NCBI GenBank assembly: GCA_018398815.1
Contig: CM031611.1
Coordinates: forward strand, 44,517,648-44,527,647
Length of the DNA: 10,000 nucleotides
Reading direction: 5' to 3'
Source: Conus ventricosus
Lineage: Eukaryota; Mollusca; Gastropoda; Neogastropoda; Conidae
Shown: in pieces, positions 6,975 to 10,000 of the stretch
How positions within the stretch are numbered: the first letter of the stretch is position 1
How the letters are laid out: each line of letters opens with the position of its first letter
The notes under the pieces: model-generated
Databases searched by the model: none
What the model was told of the DNA's origin: nothing
The model's input: the letters and a program-made list of their open reading frames with translations, nothing else
Program-made: the position numbers and the translations under genes

Positions 6975-7097
6975 TTATAACTGCCTTAATGGCGGGATAA
7001 AAAAGGGTCATACACACAAAACTCCACTGCCTGGCTATACAGGGAGTGTCCGCAGGAGTATCAGCCTGCGTACGCAGAAAGAAAGAAAAAGAAAGGT
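6975..7097 (+). mobile_element. SINE-like 3' region with tail hairpins (gastropod type)
   Basis: The segment contains AACTGCCTTAATGGCGGG, then AAAAAAGGGTCATACACAC, two successive short hairpins, and a purine tail of GAAA repeats from about 7073. From memory, gastropod genomes carry an abundant SINE whose 3' part reads AATGGCGGGG, GGTCATACACGTAAAA, an inverted repeat, CGTGGGAGTTTCAGCCCACG and a GAAGAAGAA tail. Here the last hairpin is CGCAGG, loop AGTATCAG, CCTGCG (7051-7070): the loop nearly matches that recollection and both stem sides are changed. SINEs encode no protein and borrow LINE machinery. The 5' limit is not resolved. Confidence 0.6.
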
Positions 7098-7899
7098 GTC
7101 TGGTTCTCCAGAGGTTCTCCACAGGTTTTGGTGAGTTATCAGTCTGTTGTGTGCGTGTATCTTTTCATTTGTTCGCTATTGTTTTACAGATATGTAGTTA
7201 CATTCTTGCTTTCCCATTTCTAAAAAAAACTTCACTTTCAGTTACAATTGGATTCAGACAGATAGGGAGAAAGGAAACCCTAGTCAGCCTCGTCTCTTAT
7301 TCTTTTCATTGTTGGTGTGTGACCCTCTGTATTGAATAACTGGGGTTTATTTCATGCGTAAAAAGCTTATCACAGAAAGGTGAAGATATCGTTTTGTACA
7401 ACTCCGACTCGAATTATTGTATCGTTTTTTTTGTTTTGTTTTGTTTTTTACGGTAAACACATTGTCTGATGTAGTGTAATGTACCATGATACTATTGTTT
7501 GGATGAAAACGCGTTTGTTTTAACTTCTACTATTCTCATTTCTTTTGGGCTCGTGTATATAAAAGGAAATCCTTTGAAATCACTCTTGATTTAATACAAA
7601 AGTGGAAGAAAACATTGTAGAAACCTTATGCTGAAGAAGGGGACATTATGGTAGTCATTTTATTATAGTCAAGTAAGCGTTAACTTGCCCCACATCTCTG
7701 AAATTTTCCTTAACATTTAAGTTCTATAAGAGGAAAGGGAGATGCTAACCAAAGTCATAACTTTTACATGGAGAAACAGAGCGGGGGAAAGACGTCTTTA
7801 TTTTTAGTCATATAAAATATTCCATTCCCCTCCCTTACGGCAATTTCGCTTTGTCTCCAGGCCTTTCACTCTGTCCTTCTTGCATATGAACTGCCCATC
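7098..7899. other. AT-rich stretch, no recognisable gene
   Basis: About 800 bp of T-rich DNA with short homopolymers, including a TTTTG-repeated tract at about 7425-7450. Possible open frames are short and show no known motif. A TATATAAAAG string at 7556-7565 resembles a TATA box but has no supported gene downstream. Confidence 0.5.
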
Positions 7900-8600
7900 C
7901 CCAGTCCTCCACTTCCCCTTCATCATCACCAGCCGTTCCTTCAAGCAAGTTATCCCCCCGGAGATTGCGCCCTGGGACCTTCGTCTTCATGCCCACTTCG
8001 ATGCCCAAGTTCAAGAATTCTTGTCTGCGCTCGCAGGACTACATTGCATGCGTACTACCATCCCCCACAGTGCCAGCAGTTAAGCCTTTCCCGGGCGCGG
8101 GTGCTTGGACTTTTGGACACCTTTTCGTTTGCTTTTGTTTTGTCTGCTCACAACCCGTCCTATAAGTATAATTCATTCATTCAGGTTCTCGGCATAATCA
8201 TCCTCATCCCCATCCTCCTCATCATAAGCGTTTTGAGGAATGTTGTTTTGTGTGATTCTATTGTTGTGGATTTGTGTACAAGGAAGTGTCATTAAATGTT
8301 GGAAATGGAACTGTGTTAGTGGGTTAGTGTTAGAGTAAGAGTGGGAAGGGGTGTGGGTCTTGGTTTCGTGGGCACTAGGCCTGCGTTACAACGTCACACA
8401 CATGTGCATGCTAATCGTCGCTGACTGGAGGAACACGCTGGGTGGCCTGGCCAAGTGTTTGTGGACCGAGGCACCGAAAGCGGATTTCACGGTCAATTCT
8501 GCCCGGCGATGCTGTATGTGTGGAGTGCATGCTTAGCATACGCATGACTTCTAATCGTCGTAATTTCATCGCTGCTTGTTTTGGAAGTGTTACATCTTGT
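7900..8600. other. Unassigned region with overlapping short open frames
   Basis: Part of this stretch (about 7840-8110) is richer in GC than its surroundings. It is preceded by TTTGTCTCCAG, an acceptor-like string, but the frames at 7880-8083, 7965-8165 and 8044-8295 overlap one another and none contains a domain I recognise. A coding exon cannot be excluded. Minor low-complexity pieces are an imperfect CATCCT repeat at about 8196-8224, GTTAGTG repeats at about 8317-8330, and a 10-bp tandem GTTACATCTT pair at about 8589-8608. Confidence 0.4.
8173..8292 (-). other. Small acidic open frame (39 codons), unproven
   Basis: An ATG-to-TGA frame on the minus strand ends with a strongly acidic tail containing DEEDGDEDDY. 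The acidity comes from an imperfect CATCCT-type simple repeat read on the minus strand, so it may be accidental. No homology is recognised. It could equally be a terminal exon fragment or nothing. Confidence 0.12.
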
Positions 8601-8671
8601 TACATCTTGTACGCATGCGTGTTCGCAAAAACATTTCAGCAACAAATTACGCTTGTCCAATCAGTTTTAGC

Positions 8672-8955
8672 TTGTCTTTACTTAAAATTTGATTTAGCCG
8701 TTAACGACTACGCTAGAAATTTGGGGCCTCTTCAAGGATAGTTTTTTTTTTTTAATCCATGATTAGTTGTACCATGATTTTGTGTGATTGTCCTACACTA
8801 CTGCCTACGGGACAATTGTCTTAAAATTTACCAAGCCATCAGCAACTACTTTAGGCATCTGAGATCTCTTCAGAGATTTTCTTTCTTGTTCAGGCATGCA
8901 GTTGCATCATGACTGTGTGTGACTGCCCTTCACCGCCGTCTACAGGACGATTGCA
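8672..8955. repeat. Old diverged tandem repeat, about 135-144 bp period
   Basis: TTGTACCATGATTTTGTGTG at 8767 and TTGCATCATGACTGTGTGTG at 8902 begin a 52-bp match of 39 identities by hand. Most differences are transitions. The segment TTGTC...TTAAAATTT...CTCTTCA at 8672-8736 matches 8816-8875. A partial further copy (AGAATTTGAGACCTTAGG) follows to about 8975. The copies contain no open frame. I do not recognise the family. Confidence 0.7.
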
Positions 8956-8975
8956 AAGAATTTGAGACCTTAGGA

Positions 8976-9181
8976 ACAACCACATGCACAGCATGCCTGC
9001 CAATTTACACTATTTCTTGGCCGGATTAGCTAACCCTAGCACTGCCCCAAATATTCAGTTCTATGTAAACTGCACGTGCGAGTTTAATTTTCATAATTTC
9101 TCTGCTGTTTATTCTACAAGTTCGTTAACTTGTAGGTTTGCACGCACAATACACGTTTTAATAACCGTACTCATTCATGAC
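8976..9181. other. Unassigned stretch before the LINE tail
   Basis: About 200 bp of mixed sequence. It is open in the frame that runs into the LINE tail, beginning with an ATG at 8984, but the residues before about 9182 do not resemble LINE protein. That start is taken to be accidental read-through of host DNA. Confidence 0.4.
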
Positions 9182-9271
9182 ACAGCGTCTCAGAACCGGG
9201 AGGAGAGGAGGAAGCTGGTTGCGAAGTATTCTGTGGCGCCCCAACGGTCTTCTAGACTCCGGGATAGGTAA
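9182..9271 (+). pseudogene. LINE ORF2 C-terminal tail, severely 5'-truncated
   Basis: The frame ends with a peptide containing QNREERRKLVAKYSV, then APQRSSRLRDR and TAA at 9269-9271. From memory, endings of the form DR..WR.LV...S..PQR..RLRDR are the extreme C-terminus of endonuclease/reverse-transcriptase ORF2 proteins of molluscan non-LTR elements. The usual Trp of that motif is Arg here. Only about 30 residues remain, as expected of 5' truncation during target-primed reverse transcription. A short tail (TAATAGATGATAGG) follows and may be the 3' UTR. The broad identification is fairly sure; the clade is not named. Confidence 0.6.
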
Positions 9272-9465
9272 TAGATGATAGGAGACACCAGGACACAACA
9301 GGCTCACGTGTACACTTGCACCATGGTTGTGTGTCATTGTCCTGCACAGCTGGTATTTGCCGACACACATCATTATACCAGCCTCGAACCCAGCACAAAC
9401 CTATATCAATGATTCACAGACAAGCACAGGTTCTGACGATGTAAAGGTAGTTTAAATTGGGGGAA
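9272..9465. other. Short unique stretch with a third copy of the 8767/8902 repeat
   Basis: TTGCACCATGGTTGTG at 9316, continuing to GTCATTGTCCTGCAC (about 9346), matches the repeat seen at 8767 and 8902 over nearly 40 bp. The rest shows no gene. Confidence 0.6.

Positions 9466-9514
<49 letters not shown>
9466..9514. repeat. Poly(G) run of 49
   Basis: Forty-nine consecutive G, preceded by GGGGGAA and followed by TAGGGG and a short TG-rich piece. The true length is uncertain because such homopolymers are poorly resolved by most sequencing methods. The strand can form G-quadruplexes. Confidence 0.95.
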
Positions 9515-9515
<1 letters not shown>

Positions 9516-9861
9516 AGGGGTGTATGTGTGTGCTCCCGGTCGGATAAGCCTATAAACAACATGAACTGAGCTTCAGGTGAGGTCGCTCACCGATGCCGAC
9601 TCCACACCTCAGCAGACATTGTTTGCCTTCAATGCCGTGGTGTCAGCGCTTGTTGGATGGGAAACAAAACGCCACGAAGTCATTCATGAGCAATGTAGCG
9701 TATCCTCCTGTGAGTCACCTCCGGGCGACCTCAAACTGGCCACACTCGATGAACATCATGTCACAGTGTTTCCGAGGTTTTCTTCTGTCGTGTCAGTTGT
9801 CGAAGCTTATGGTAAATAACAAATCCATTTTAACGCAAAGATAATACGTGTTGCGGAGTAA
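9515..9861. other. Unassigned stretch between poly(G) and the LINE fragment
   Basis: Two overlapping frames of about 80 codons (9577-9819, starting only with GTG, and 9593-9844) show no motif I recognise. TTCAGGTGAGG at 9573-9583 fits a splice donor, but no exon is supported. An in-frame TAA at 9859-9861 closes the LINE frame on its left. Confidence 0.4.
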
Positions 9862-10000
9862 CTGAGGAAACTACTCCGCATCTCCTACAAAGAACACAAG
9901 ACCAATGATTATGTGCGGAACCTGGTCACTAACCTAGTTGGGCCCCACGAACCACTTCTGGCAACCGTCAAACGACGGAAGATGGCATGGTTTGGCCATG
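9862..10000 (+). pseudogene. LINE ORF2 C-terminal region, 5'-truncated, cut by window edge
   Basis: The frame translates to LRKLLRISYKEHKTNDYV, then RNLVTNLVGPHEPLLATVK and RRKMAWFGH at the right edge. From memory, the LL.ISY..H.TN..V pattern followed about 20 residues later by VKRRK..WFGH is highly characteristic of the region after the reverse-transcriptase palm in endonuclease/reverse-transcriptase proteins of molluscan and other invertebrate non-LTR elements. It normally lies some 60-80 residues before the C-terminus. A stop codon sits immediately upstream at 9859-9861, so the RT catalytic part is missing in this frame, consistent with 5' truncation. The frame is intact to the edge. Confidence 0.8.

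Noticed and set aside
7046..7339. 97-codon frame beginning with an Arg/Lys-rich segment
   Set aside because: The basic stretch is the purine tail of the SINE-like element. The remainder is T-rich DNA without motifs.
7556..7565. TATA-box-like string TATATAAAAG
   Set aside because: It lies in AT-rich DNA where such strings arise by chance, and no transcript or gene is supported downstream.
9577..9844. Two overlapping 80-codon frames before the LINE fragment
   Set aside because: The first has no ATG start. They overlap in different frames and show no recognisable domain. They could be host exon sequence, but nothing supports it.
1..10000. A new defence, biosynthetic or signalling system
   Set aside because: There is no cluster of complete genes on either strand. 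The coding traces are fragments of reverse transcriptases, and the rest is satellite and mobile-element DNA.

Overview
This looks like non-coding, repeat-rich nuclear DNA of an animal, most likely a gastropod mollusc. That guess rests on a SINE-like 3' end at about 6975-7097, whose wording and two tail hairpins match a repeat I remember from gastropod genomes, and on LINE reverse-transcriptase tails of a type common in molluscs. No complete protein gene is convincing. There is no rRNA, tRNA, CRISPR array or bacterial operon structure. Roughly half the window is two long tandem arrays.

Layout. 3-102 is a broken piece of a reverse-transcriptase-like coding region. 161-3761 is a 44-bp minisatellite of 82 units, with an internal higher-order structure that includes a 28-unit (1,232-bp) block present twice head to tail. 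3762-4660 is unique-looking DNA with an (AG)n tract. 4661-4867 holds a pair of 48-bp inverted arms. 4941-6269 is a 35-bp minisatellite of 38 units. An older, diverged copy of its unit lies in inverted orientation just outside it, and two degenerate ribozyme-core-like motifs lie between the arms and the array. 6418-6483 is a three-copy 22-bp repeat. 6599-6702 is a compound TG / GGGT / GCGT tract with a five-run G-quadruplex motif and a 9-bp perfect hairpin.

6975-7097 is the SINE-like 3' end. 7098-8600 is mostly featureless, with weak low-complexity pieces. 8672-8955 is an old, diverged tandem repeat of about 135-144 bp, with a third partial copy at 9316. 9182-9271 is the C-terminal tail of a LINE ORF2. 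9466-9514 is a run of 49 G. 9862-10000 is a 5'-truncated fragment of the same broad LINE class, running off the right edge.

No set of genes works together here. The best signals are repeat biology: a nearly perfect segmental duplication inside a minisatellite, variation confined to a few pyrimidine positions of the unit, and a second array grown from a palindromic mobile-element-like region. I found no evidence for a new encoded biochemical system.
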